Positions 8,151 through 16,996 of a stretch of DNA of 64,000 nucleotides are shown in pieces. A program made the position numbers and the translations under genes. The notes below the pieces were generated by a model that was not told the DNA's origin, made no database searches, and saw only the letters and a list, made by a program, of their open reading frames with translations. Origin of the DNA: Bacteroidota bacterium (GTDB lineage Bacteria; Bacteroidota; Bacteroidia; Chitinophagales; Chitinophagaceae). The stretch lies in NCBI GenBank assembly GCA_030706635.1, contig JAUZOD010000011.1:36109-100108 (forward strand), given 5' to 3'. Every line of letters starts with the position of its first letter. Position 1 is the first letter of the stretch.

Positions 8151-10373
8151 ATGACGAAGTCAAAAGAAATAGAACTGCTTTCCGTCGTTTCTGCTTTGCT
8201 CATTCTGGCAACCTGCCCCGCGGCCAAAGCGCAGGACGGAGACGGTAAAAAAGTCCGGCCAGCTTCGCATGCGCCAATCAAAGATTATGGGCTAAAAGAA
8301 TACATTTATCTGTCTAAAGACTTACCGCATGTTGAAAACAAGTTCTGGAAGCTGGTTTGTCAGATGCCATATAACTGCCAGTTTCAACCATGGATTCAGC
8401 TGAAAGCGCCAGAGGGCAGGCTTATCAGCCTGAACTCAAGTAATCCCCTGGTTCTTTATCTCACCAAAACGGAAAAGTATCAGACAAAGTCCGGCGAACA
8501 GCATTATGAAGCAAAGCATTGGATAAGTGGTGAGGGTGCGATCTATACTATACCGGCGGGCGTGCTGGTCGAGGCTGTAAAATACCGGGAAACAGGTTAC
8601 GATACGAAAATCGCGGGTTCTTTTGAATGCAACGATAACGATTATAATATTCTATGGAAGAAAGGGGCCCGGACCGCCTATCTCTGCTTGCGGGATCACT
8701 TTTACGACTGTCCCGACCGCGAAAGGGTTGGATTCTGGGGCGATGGAACGCCTGAATTAGACCAGTGTTTTTATGCTTTTGATACTGCTTCCCATGCGCT
8801 TTGTAAAGAGCTGGTACGAAGGCCGCTGGACGCCGGTTTCTATCCTGGTCAGCAACTGGAGTTTCTGGGTAAATATGGCTTGTGGTTTTATTATATGCAA
8901 ACCGGCGACCTGGAATCTATAAAGCTGGTTTACGACTCAACGAAAAATTTTCTTTTTAACACCTATCGGTTTGGCCACAAAAATCAGTGGTTCGACTGGG
9001 GAAAAGATATTAAGGATATTGCCGTAACAGAGATTTGTTTTATGTACATAGACCTGAAGTCATTGAAAAAAATGGCCGAACTTACCGGGCATGATTCGGA
9101 CACCACAGCGATTAACAAAAAACTCGACAGCATAAAAAGCACATTTAACAGCAGTTACTGGAAAGGGAATTACTATATGTCAGCCCAGGTGTCCAGTCCG
9201 GACGACCGGGCTAACGCCATGGCAATAAACGCGGGGTTGGCGGAAAATACCAAATGGGACGCGATCTATAAAAATGTTCTTACCAAGTATCAGAACTCCA
9301 GTTGTTTTTTCGACCGCTGGGTATTTGAGGCGCTTTGTACAATGGGAAAACAGGATTATGCTCTATTGAGAATGTACTCCCGCTACAGAACCATGATTCC
9401 CTGCAGCTTCACTACACTATGGGAACATTATGACCGGTGGTGGGCTTCCAGGATAAATGCCTTCGACCAGGGCTCTTCCCTGAATCATGGCTGGAATCCT
9501 CCCGTCCTCCTGTTGTCGCAAACCATCGCCGGCATTTCCCCGGAAGAGGCCGGTTGGAAAACATATCATGTTTTCCCAAAGGAAGCTTTTCTGAATTCAA
9601 TTAAAGTGGTTGTTCCCAGCATAAAGGGCGACATAAAAGTGAACCTGCATAAAACGACTACCAAATATTCACTCGGACTTATTTCACCGCCAAATACAAA
9701 AGCGATTGTGGGTATTCCAAAAGGTTCATTCTCAGATTTGACATCGATCCAAGTGAATGGCGTGACTATCTGGGATCGGTCCTATATCGGTGGAGTCAAC
9801 GGAATATCCCGGGCCGGTGAAGATTCCGGTTATATTAAGTTTTATGCAGAACCAGGAAGCTGGAATTTTGTGGCGACCGGAATGCTGCCCATCGTTTCAC
9901 CAAAACCGGCGGCGGCAGTTCCAATGGCCAGACAGAAACTGGATAAGAAATCCTGGACTGCAACCTCGTCCGTAAAAGATAGTGTGTTCTCTTTCAACGA
10001 CGACAAGATTTCCACGGAAGCAGCCAACGCCATTGATGAAGATCACTGGACGGGCTGGCGGGATATGACCCACAAACAGCACCCCATGCAATGGTTCCTG
10101 GTTGATATGAAGAAGCAGCAAAAATTTGATCAGGTCGTAGTCGACAATACCTGGGCACTTTGGGATTCGCCGAATAAGTATTCGGTATCGGTCTCACACG
10201 ACGGCAAAAAATGGGGTGCCCCGGTTGCATCCGGATCAGGAGAACCGGGAATTACAACGATAAATTTCCCGGAACAAAATGTCCGCTATATTAAAATTAC
10301 GCAAACAGGTAAAGACACAACGTATAACTGGTCAATCTATGAGCTTGATGTATACCGGGGAAAGAATAAGTAA
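8151..10373 (+). CDS. GH78-like alpha-L-rhamnosidase with C-terminal F5/8-type C domain
   Basis: A 740-residue exported protein with signal peptide (cleaved near AKAQ, residue ~28). After an N-terminal beta-rich part, the (alpha/alpha)6 region carries the family GH78 motif DCPDRERVGFWGDG at residues 187-200, which holds the catalytic acid region, and a later WEHYDRWWAS block. Residues ~605-738 form a discoidin/F5/8C (CBM32-like) module (ending YNWSIYELDVYRG), a probable carbohydrate-binding domain. GH78 enzymes release terminal alpha-L-rhamnose from pectic side chains, arabinogalactan and glycosides. It sits 34 bp upstream of GH127 in one apparent operon. The N-terminal accessory domains usual in GH78 look short here. 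Confidence 0.85.
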   Translation: MTKSKEIELLSVVSALLILATCPAAKAQDGDGKKVRPASHAPIKDYGLKEYIYLSKDLPHVENKFWKLVCQMPYNCQFQPWIQLKAPEGRLISLNSSNPLVLYLTKTEKYQTKSGEQHYEAKHWISGEGAIYTIPAGVLVEAVKYRETGYDTKIAGSFECNDNDYNILWKKGARTAYLCLRDHFYDCPDRERVGFWGDGTPELDQCFYAFDTASHALCKELVRRPLDAGFYPGQQLEFLGKYGLWFYYMQTGDLESIKLVYDSTKNFLFNTYRFGHKNQWFDWGKDIKDIAVTEICFMYIDLKSLKKMAELTGHDSDTTAINKKLDSIKSTFNSSYWKGNYYMSAQVSSPDDRANAMAINAGLAENTKWDAIYKNVLTKYQNSSCFFDRWVFEALCTMGKQDYALLRMYSRYRTMIPCSFTTLWEHYDRWWASRINAFDQGSSLNHGWNPPVLLLSQTIAGISPEEAGWKTYHVFPKEAFLNSIKVVVPSIKGDIKVNLHKTTTKYSLGLISPPNTKAIVGIPKGSFSDLTSIQVNGVTIWDRSYIGGVNGISRAGEDSGYIKFYAEPGSWNFVATGMLPIVSPKPAAAVPMARQKLDKKSWTATSSVKDSVFSFNDDKISTEAANAIDEDHWTGWRDMTHKQHPMQWFLVDMKKQQKFDQVVVDNTWALWDSPNKYSVSVSHDGKKWGAPVASGSGEPGITTINFPEQNVRYIKITQTGKDTTYNWSIYELDVYRGKNK

Positions 10374-10407
10374 CCGTATATTGAGAGCTGATACCATATA
10401 AAAGAAT

Positions 10408-12375
10408 ATGAAAAAGTCCTTCTCCCTTATCCCCTTATTCAGCTTCTTCTGCTGCATATCGAATTCGCAAGCGCAAAATGCACTGCAGAAACTGGAGCCG
10501 GTCAGTTATTCGCAGGTGAAAATTGATGACAGGTTCTGGAGATCGCGCATCAGCGCGGTCACCAACGTGAGCATTCCGGCGTGCATTGATCAAACCGAAG
10601 TCAGGACCCCGCGAATCCGGAATTTTGAAAAAGTTGCCGCGAAAAAAGGAGAAAAGCACGAGGGCATTTATTATGACGATTCTGACGTTTATAAGGCAGT
10701 GGAAGCCATTGCTTATTCATTAAGTAATCACCCGGATCCCGCGCTGGAGAAAAAAGCCGACGCCTGGATTGATAAGATTGCCGCTGCGCAATTGCCTGAC
10801 GGGTATTTAAACACCTATTATACCCTGGGTGATATCAACAAGAGATGGACTGACATGGACACGCATGAAGACTACTGTGCGGGCCATCTTATTGAAGCCG
10901 CAGTGGCTTATTACCATACCACCGGTAAACGCAAACTGCTGGACGTAGCAATCCGTTTCGCGAATGAAATTGATTCCACTTTCCGTCTGCAAAACCGCCA
11001 CTGGGTGTCAGGTCATGAAGAGATTGAGCTGGCCCTGGTGAAGCTCTACAAAACAACCGGAAACTCCAGGTATCTGGACCTGGCCGACTGGTATTTGCAG
11101 CAGCGGGGTCACGGGTATTTCGATCACCAGCGTGTTCAGGACTATTGCCAGAACAAATTGCCGGTGAAGGAACAAACCCGGATAACCGGTCATGCCGTTC
11201 GGGCTATGTATTTATATACAGGAGCCGCTGATGTGGCCGCGGCCAAAAATGATTCGGGCTATATGGGGGCAATGAAGCAGGTATGGGATGATGTCGTTTA
11301 CCGGAACATGTATATTACCGGCGGCATTGGCTCATCCGGCAGAAACGAAGGGTTTACTGCTGACTATGATCTGCCGAACGAAGAAGCCTATTGTGAAACC
11401 TGTGCTTCTGTGGGTATGGTATTCTGGAATCAGCGGATGAATTTGCTCACCGGTGAAAGTAAATATATGGATGTGCTGGAAAAAAGCCTGTACAACGCGG
11501 CCCTGGATGGTTTGTCTTTTCGCGGCGACCGGTTTTTTTATGGCAATCCGTTATCGTCAGCCGGAGGTTATGAAAGAAGCGAATGGTTTGGCACCGCCTG
11601 CTGTCCGGCCAATATTGCCAGGTTGATTGAATCCCTGGGAAATTATATCTACGCCAAATCCGATAACGATATCTGGGTAAATCTTTTTGTTGGCAGCAAC
11701 ACCGCCATAGATTTGAAAAACAATACTGTTCAGATCGCGCTGAAAACAAATTACCCCTGGGATGGCGATATACAATTGGCCGTTTCCCCGCAAAAAAAAT
11801 CTGCCTTCGCGTTGCATATCCGAATACCGGGATGGGCAGAGAATCAGCCTTCTCCCGGTGACACCTATCAGTTTCTTGAGAAATCAGACCGGAAATGGGC
11901 CCTGACCGTCAATGGCAAAAATGCCAAGTATACCGTTGAAAATGGGTACGCCATCCTGAACAGAGAATGGAGGAAAGGGGATATTATATTATTCCGCCTG
12001 CCACTGGAAATAAGGAAGGTGGTGGCCATTGACAGCATTGCAGACGACCGGAATAAAATCGCCCTGCAAAGAGGTCCGCTGATGTATTGCTTCGAACATC
12101 CCGATAACGGCGGCAAAGTAGAGAACATCTGCATTCCGGATACGCTTTCTTTCAACAGCCATTTCGAAGACAACAATCTTGGCGGTATTATGATATTAAC
12201 AGGGACTGCGCCCGTGATTACCGTTTCGGAAAATGGCCTGTCAGTAAAAACTGAAAATAAAAGAATTTCGGCCATACCCTACTTCAGCTGGGCCAATCGC
12301 GGGCCAGGTCAAATGCAGGTCTGGATGCCCAGAAAAATAAGCGGCGTAAGCATAACTGCCGATGTGATTCGCTAA
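10408..12375 (+). CDS. GH127 beta-L-arabinofuranosidase (DUF1680)
   Basis: A 655-residue exported enzyme with signal peptide ending near SQAQ (residue 23). The active-site residues known from the Bifidobacterium longum enzyme HypBA1 have clear counterparts: acid/base E314 (SGRNEGF), zinc ligands E330 and C332 in YCETCASVG, and C398-C399 in WFGTACCPAN, the first being the nucleophile. HypBA1 cleaves the beta-1,2-linked L-arabinofuranose disaccharide carried by hydroxyproline in extensins. The gene follows GH78 by 34 bp and a DapA-family gene by about 2.3 kb on the same strand. It converges on the esterase gene with only 9 bp between stops and no visible terminator. GH137/GH142-like specificities cannot be excluded but the ExC/CC zinc site supports GH127. 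Confidence 0.92.
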   Translation: MKKSFSLIPLFSFFCCISNSQAQNALQKLEPVSYSQVKIDDRFWRSRISAVTNVSIPACIDQTEVRTPRIRNFEKVAAKKGEKHEGIYYDDSDVYKAVEAIAYSLSNHPDPALEKKADAWIDKIAAAQLPDGYLNTYYTLGDINKRWTDMDTHEDYCAGHLIEAAVAYYHTTGKRKLLDVAIRFANEIDSTFRLQNRHWVSGHEEIELALVKLYKTTGNSRYLDLADWYLQQRGHGYFDHQRVQDYCQNKLPVKEQTRITGHAVRAMYLYTGAADVAAAKNDSGYMGAMKQVWDDVVYRNMYITGGIGSSGRNEGFTADYDLPNEEAYCETCASVGMVFWNQRMNLLTGESKYMDVLEKSLYNAALDGLSFRGDRFFYGNPLSSAGGYERSEWFGTACCPANIARLIESLGNYIYAKSDNDIWVNLFVGSNTAIDLKNNTVQIALKTNYPWDGDIQLAVSPQKKSAFALHIRIPGWAENQPSPGDTYQFLEKSDRKWALTVNGKNAKYTVENGYAILNREWRKGDIILFRLPLEIRKVVAIDSIADDRNKIALQRGPLMYCFEHPDNGGKVENICIPDTLSFNSHFEDNNLGGIMILTGTAPVITVSENGLSVKTENKRISAIPYFSWANRGPGQMQVWMPRKISGVSITADVIR

Positions 12376-12384
12376 CACTGAAAA

Positions 12385-13929
12385 CTATCGCGCTTCCTGT
12401 TTCGTTACGATGGGTACGTAACCTGCTTCAAGTCCGGGCGGCGGCGTTACGATCAGGGCGGGATCGATGGCCACGAGCGGCTTTCCATTTGCCGGAGCCG
12501 GCATATAGTCCCTGTCGATCGTCCAGTTCCGCTGTATATTTTCAACCAGGGTTTGCATTTCGAATCTTACGCTGTCGCTCCATACGTCTTTATACTGCTG
12601 CAAAGAAGGCTGATCAATAAATCGGTACCAGTAATAGGTGACCCGGGAACCATCCGCAAGGTCAGCAAAAAAAGGACCCCGGGCTGTTCCGGAACGCGTC
12701 CAGACTCCAGTTGCAGGAGATGTATAGTTTTTCCCGTTCACTGCGGCGGCAAATTCTTTCTCTTGCAATTTTTTTGGCGCTTCGGACGCGGCAACGGCGA
12801 TACGGGTTTTACCCTGGTCTTTAAAATATCTGGGTAGTTCACCTATTGGGCTAACCTTGCTGTTGTTCCACTGGAGGCCAAATGTATGAGCATCGTCAAA
12901 TACTGCTGTTTGCACAACCTCTTCGAAACCCGTTAAGAGAATCTTACCATCCGTTTGATGAAATTTCAGCGGCGACGCCGTAATGGTTGCCAGCTGGCTG
13001 GATGCATTTGTGATATCAAATTTTCCGGAACAGGCTTTGCCGCCTTTTCGCCATTCCATTATGGCATCGGCCAATGCCTTGTTTGAATAATAACGAATGT
13101 CCTGCATGAGGACGGTGCGGCCCTGTTTGTCCACAGGGTAAATAAAATCAGGAGTTTTCGAATAGACAGTCCCACGATCGTCTTCAGATTCAAAATAAGG
13201 AACTGTATTGATCTCCTGCGCGCCTCCGCCGGAATGGCCTTCCCGGTTATCCAGTCCCCGGCCATAATCAAAAGAATAATTTGCCGATATCTTACTCCAG
13301 GTTTCCGGAATAATGAAGGCAACGGGTCCTTTAAAATTCGACAAGGCCAGGAACAATGTCCAATGGCGGTTACCTGTCGGTGGCGGCCCTCGCCTGGCAT
13401 CTGCCAGCGGTAAGGACATCCATGAGTAGCCGAATAATTCTCCATGGGGATTGTTCCTGAATGTGATCCCGTCCGGAGGTAAAAGTATGCGGTTGCTCAA
13501 CTGCGCTATGCCCATTTTATTACCTGCGGCGGCATCGGTCGTATTGGACCATCCTGGTGAAATGATGTAATTGCCGGTATAGCAGTCGGGCACGCCGACA
13601 ATCTGAAATTTGGGTGGCTTGTAACCTGCACGGAATTGCGTGCTTCCCCAAATACCAAGACCACCTTCGATGGTCTGGAAAACATCTTTGAATGTCGGTC
13701 CGCGTCCATCTGCCCAATTATCGCGGGCATAAGAACCAATGGGGCATAACGGAGAATCCACATTTTCCGAATTATCCGGAGTAATCCAGGTGGAGGCAAG
13801 GCCGATCTGGAAATCGCTGATTGGATCAGGGAGGATCGGGTAGACGGCTGAATAAAATCCGATGCCGGCTCCGTAACCCGCAGGCGGCCTGGAAGTTCTG
13901 GATGATATATAGCCCATCAGGCCGCTGCC
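12385..13929 (-). other. Uncharacterised C-terminal module, copy 1 (esterase-linked)
   Basis: About 514 residues. Blocks shared with copy 2 include SDFQIGL-STWI-PDN, LCPIG-ARDNW, DVFQTIEGGLG-W-STQF, AQLSNR-L-PPDG-TF, TLFL-NFKGPVAF, EVNTVPYFES-like (here EINTVPYFES), VLMQD, TYYWYRFIDQP-LQ and NWTID-YM. Several Gly/Asn/Trp-rich turns and alternating hydrophobics suggest an all-beta fold. No catalytic signature that I know is visible. Function may be binding of substrate or a second activity. Confidence 0.7.
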
Positions 13930-15000
13930 GTTAATTTGTGCTTCCGGATCCTGTTCAGCAACATCCTGTTCCCTCCCAGTCCCGGACGATACTGAATTTG
14001 ATTTATCTTTTAACAGGCTGATCATCGCGAGGCCCATCGCATTACCCATCATGAAAAAGGTTCCGGCGTTCCGGTTATAATGGTGTACCTGGGTGGCTGG
14101 GGATTCAAGGCTGTCTTTCCAGAATGGCCTGTCGTCAACCAACGCGGTATTGCCGGAAAATTCAGGACGGGCAGCCGCCGCGGCCTGCGCAGGGACGATA
14201 TATTTTTGAATATTGTTCATCCATTTATCCCTGGTTGCGTGAAATCCTCCGTGACCACAATTAGCAATAACGAACGGCAGTGACGGAGCACTGAGGTCGC
14301 GCCGGATGTCTTTGATAAAATTCACCATATTCTTTTCGTACTCGTTATACAAAACTGCGCTGCCTCCATCGTTCCAGCCCTGATTCCATACAAAGCCCGC
14401 CAGCTCGTAGCCCTGATTTCTATACCCGGGAAATTCGGAAGGCAGATTATGTAATGCCGTGTTAACCTCTTCAATTATTTTTTTATAAAAAGGTCCTACG
14501 ATTCCACCCGAACCCGGCGGACGAAAATCGACACCAAGACTTTTTCCGCCCCAGGCTGTTTTGATAATTAAAACCTGATTGCGGTAGTAGTCTCCCAATA
14601 AATAACCAAATTGAAATTCAGGCCCGATTGATTTGTCGGAGCTTCCATACCCAACTGTCCAGTTCCCTTTTTTCAATCCGTCCTCGCCCCGGTCATAGTG
14701 TATCCATACATCCCGCCGCACCAGCCATTTTCCATTAGCATCCACTATATGACTGTAGATACCCGTAGTATCATTTTCTACTTCGTACTCCAGAGAGCCC
14801 TGGGCGCGAGGGCCGGCACTGGCATATATTTCTCCCTGCCCCTCCATATTGGATTGCCCGGCCAGGATGAATACCTTGACTGGCTGTTGTCCGTGAGAAG
14901 GGCTGGAGAAGCCCAGCAAGCTTAGTCCCAGAAAAATCATTGCAACAGGTAAATTCAATTTTTCCAGCTTGTCTATTTTTGCGGGCATCGTGCTATTCAT
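12385..15000 (-). CDS. SASA/CE6-like carbohydrate esterase fused to an uncharacterised ~512-residue module
   Basis: An 871-residue exported protein; the ATG at 15000 precedes a hydrophobic signal segment ending near SHGQ. The N-terminal half (to about residue 350) is an SGNH-type acetylesterase of the sialate O-acetylesterase/acetylxylan esterase group: nucleophile serine in FILAGQSNMEG (S50), then IGPEFQFGYLLGD, IIKTAWGGKSL and FVWNQGWNDGG. Residues ~358-871 match the C-terminus of the GH95 protein at 30676 along their whole length, both ending in the pattern GYVPIVT(K/R)Q. I do not recognise this module in any named family. The esterase probably removes acetyl groups from the glycan attacked by the neighbouring hydrolases. 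It is the last gene of the SusC-led minus-strand group, but a terminator lies just upstream, so it may have its own promoter. Confidence 0.85.
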   Translation of the reverse strand: MNSTMPAKIDKLEKLNLPVAMIFLGLSLLGFSSPSHGQQPVKVFILAGQSNMEGQGEIYASAGPRAQGSLEYEVENDTTGIYSHIVDANGKWLVRRDVWIHYDRGEDGLKKGNWTVGYGSSDKSIGPEFQFGYLLGDYYRNQVLIIKTAWGGKSLGVDFRPPGSGGIVGPFYKKIIEEVNTALHNLPSEFPGYRNQGYELAGFVWNQGWNDGGSAVLYNEYEKNMVNFIKDIRRDLSAPSLPFVIANCGHGGFHATRDKWMNNIQKYIVPAQAAAAARPEFSGNTALVDDRPFWKDSLESPATQVHHYNRNAGTFFMMGNAMGLAMISLLKDKSNSVSSGTGREQDVAEQDPEAQINGSGLMGYISSRTSRPPAGYGAGIGFYSAVYPILPDPISDFQIGLASTWITPDNSENVDSPLCPIGSYARDNWADGRGPTFKDVFQTIEGGLGIWGSTQFRAGYKPPKFQIVGVPDCYTGNYIISPGWSNTTDAAAGNKMGIAQLSNRILLPPDGITFRNNPHGELFGYSWMSLPLADARRGPPPTGNRHWTLFLALSNFKGPVAFIIPETWSKISANYSFDYGRGLDNREGHSGGGAQEINTVPYFESEDDRGTVYSKTPDFIYPVDKQGRTVLMQDIRYYSNKALADAIMEWRKGGKACSGKFDITNASSQLATITASPLKFHQTDGKILLTGFEEVVQTAVFDDAHTFGLQWNNSKVSPIGELPRYFKDQGKTRIAVAASEAPKKLQEKEFAAAVNGKNYTSPATGVWTRSGTARGPFFADLADGSRVTYYWYRFIDQPSLQQYKDVWSDSVRFEMQTLVENIQRNWTIDRDYMPAPANGKPLVAIDPALIVTPPPGLEAGYVPIVTKQEAR

Positions 15001-15079
15001 TATTTTTCTTTTAAAATTCCAGGCGGGAAGGCTTGCGCACAATCCTCAAAATAAATTAGCATGTATGGTTTCACATCAT

Positions 15080-15109
15080 AAAAAAGGGGGTGAGTAGAAA
15101 CAGCCCCCC
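15080..15109 (-). terminator. Rho-independent terminator between M1 peptidase and esterase genes
   Basis: Read on the minus strand, a G6 run (15104-15109) pairs with a C5 run (15086-15090) across a ~13-nt loop and is followed by six T residues (15080-15085). It lies 80 bp downstream of the M1 stop and 80 bp upstream of the esterase start, so it should at least attenuate read-through from the SusC operon. Confidence 0.65.
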
Positions 15110-15190
15110 GTTTGTGGAATTAACCATCACATGAGAATTACATGTCAGAACATTTGCTGGAAACCTGGTTTTTCATTTATCATTCATTCA

Positions 15191-16840
15191 TTATTTAGTT
15201 TCAGTAACTGTCCACTGTGCCAGCAGGACCGTTCTGGGATCAATGGTAACTTTGTCAGGACGATCATCAACCGGGATTGAAAAATGCCCATACAGGGAAT
15301 CCATGTGAACCTTTTTGATTACCGGTTGTATTTTACCGTTTTGAAATATCCCTATCTCAACCGGGAAATCAAATACAAATCCATCATTTTGCTCCTGGTC
15401 CAATTGCAGATCTAATATTCCGGCGGATTCATTATATCTCCAGATGCCTCTTAGAATAACATTTCCGCCGAGATAGAGCCATTGCCGGAAGAACTGACCA
15501 AGGTCCCTGCCGGAAGCTTTTTCCATCTGAGATTTGAAATCAGTCGTTGTGGCCGTCGCATTGAAGAAACGTTGATAATACGCCCGTATTCCGTTTTGGA
15601 AAGCCTCATCGCCAATAAGGTTTCTGAGCATATGCAGTATCCAGGCGCCTTTTTGATAGGTCTGGATCGTTGTTACCTCATGCTCTTCCGCGGTGTTTTC
15701 ATGAATGATGGTATAAGCCGGATTCTTCTTGTAAAATTCGAAAACGCGCTTACGGCCTTCCAGCAATCCGTTTATGAATTCGTCATGACCGTAAGCATGT
15801 TCCTGAAACAGAAGCGTGAAATAAGTGGCAAATCCTTCACTAAGCCAAACATCGTCCCAGTCATTTTCGGTAACCGCGTTCCCAAACCATTGATGGGCGA
15901 TTTCGTGAATGGCAACGTCCCGCAAACGGTTGTCTGATTTGCCGTTCATTATTCTGTCATCATAGTAAATGGCGGATGCTGTCTCCATTCCGCCGCCTAC
16001 TTTACTTGCTTCCACATTGGCGAGTTTTTCATAGGCAAAGGGGCCAATATAATCAGAAAAATAGCGGAGTACTTTCATCGTTATTTCCTCCAGATCATAA
16101 AATCCGGTTTCTCTTTCCCTGGCGTAAATCCATGTTTGAATCGGTTTCCCTTCAAATGTTTTTCCATGTTTTACCGCGAATTTCGCAACTCCCAACACAA
16201 AAAGCCAGGACGATATGGGAACAGACTGCCGCCAATGCGTTCGTCTTCTGTTCCCCTCCAGATCCGTCTCCTCAATTTTTAAACCATTGGATATAACCTG
16301 ATAACAGGCAGGGGCTGTTACAATAAATTCACACGTGGCTTTATTGTGCGGATGATCAACCAGGGGTAACCAGTTTCTGCCCAGATTGGGCCAGTCATTG
16401 CTGAAAAAACTCCTGTCGCCGTCTTTATCCGGACCAATCATCAGTCCGGCCGCCGGTCGTCCATGATAACGAATGGTAAATTGCATTTCCGCACCTGCGG
16501 CAGATGGGGTGATCAGATCAATAAGCAACACATTGTTTTTATGGGAAAATCGGGTTGCCTGCTCCCCCTCAGATGTAGATTCCACCAGCATGCCTTTCTC
16601 TTCTAGTGAATCCTGTCGATTGACAAGGTCCAGCCTCAGCTGGGTTATCCCCGCCTTTTTGAACAATACACGAAGGGTTGCGGCAGCTGAGATTTCATCT
16701 GTTGTGTCATACAAACTTATACTGAAGCTGTAATTCTGGATGTCAACCCAGGGATTCACCGGATATTTGTCTGCCCGCGTGTAAGAACACGCACAGACCG
16801 AAAAAAGAAGGCCCAATAATTGATTTTTTATTCCGCACAT
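15191..16840 (-). CDS. Exported M1 family zinc aminopeptidase
   Basis: A 549-residue protein with a signal peptide (start ATG at 16840; cleavage near CSYTRA). The gluzincin site is complete: H312-E313-x-x-H316 in HEIAHQWFGN and E335 in WLSEGFATYF, preceded by the substrate-binding GGMETASA motif (an M1 GxMEN variant, here GGMETAS). N-terminal beta saddle, thermolysin-like domain and a short C-terminal beta domain are consistent with the compact bacterial M1 form. It removes N-terminal residues from peptides outside the cytoplasm. Its position inside a SusC/SusD operon with GH27 is unusual for a pure glycan locus and suggests the substrate is a glycoprotein. Confidence 0.92.
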   Translation of the reverse strand: MCGIKNQLLGLLFSVCACSYTRADKYPVNPWVDIQNYSFSISLYDTTDEISAAATLRVLFKKAGITQLRLDLVNRQDSLEEKGMLVESTSEGEQATRFSHKNNVLLIDLITPSAAGAEMQFTIRYHGRPAAGLMIGPDKDGDRSFFSNDWPNLGRNWLPLVDHPHNKATCEFIVTAPACYQVISNGLKIEETDLEGNRRRTHWRQSVPISSWLFVLGVAKFAVKHGKTFEGKPIQTWIYARERETGFYDLEEITMKVLRYFSDYIGPFAYEKLANVEASKVGGGMETASAIYYDDRIMNGKSDNRLRDVAIHEIAHQWFGNAVTENDWDDVWLSEGFATYFTLLFQEHAYGHDEFINGLLEGRKRVFEFYKKNPAYTIIHENTAEEHEVTTIQTYQKGAWILHMLRNLIGDEAFQNGIRAYYQRFFNATATTTDFKSQMEKASGRDLGQFFRQWLYLGGNVILRGIWRYNESAGILDLQLDQEQNDGFVFDFPVEIGIFQNGKIQPVIKKVHMDSLYGHFSIPVDDRPDKVTIDPRTVLLAQWTVTETK

Positions 16841-16996
16841 ATTGATTTGCCTCACGTACAAATGTATCGGGTACTAAGGACTAGTGATTCACAATTCTTA
16901 TCCGGAGCTGCCCGTATATTCCCAACTTTTGCCCTTGAGAATTTTATAGACAGGCAACGCAGCCGTTTATGTATTCATAGTGGCTCCTATCCACCT

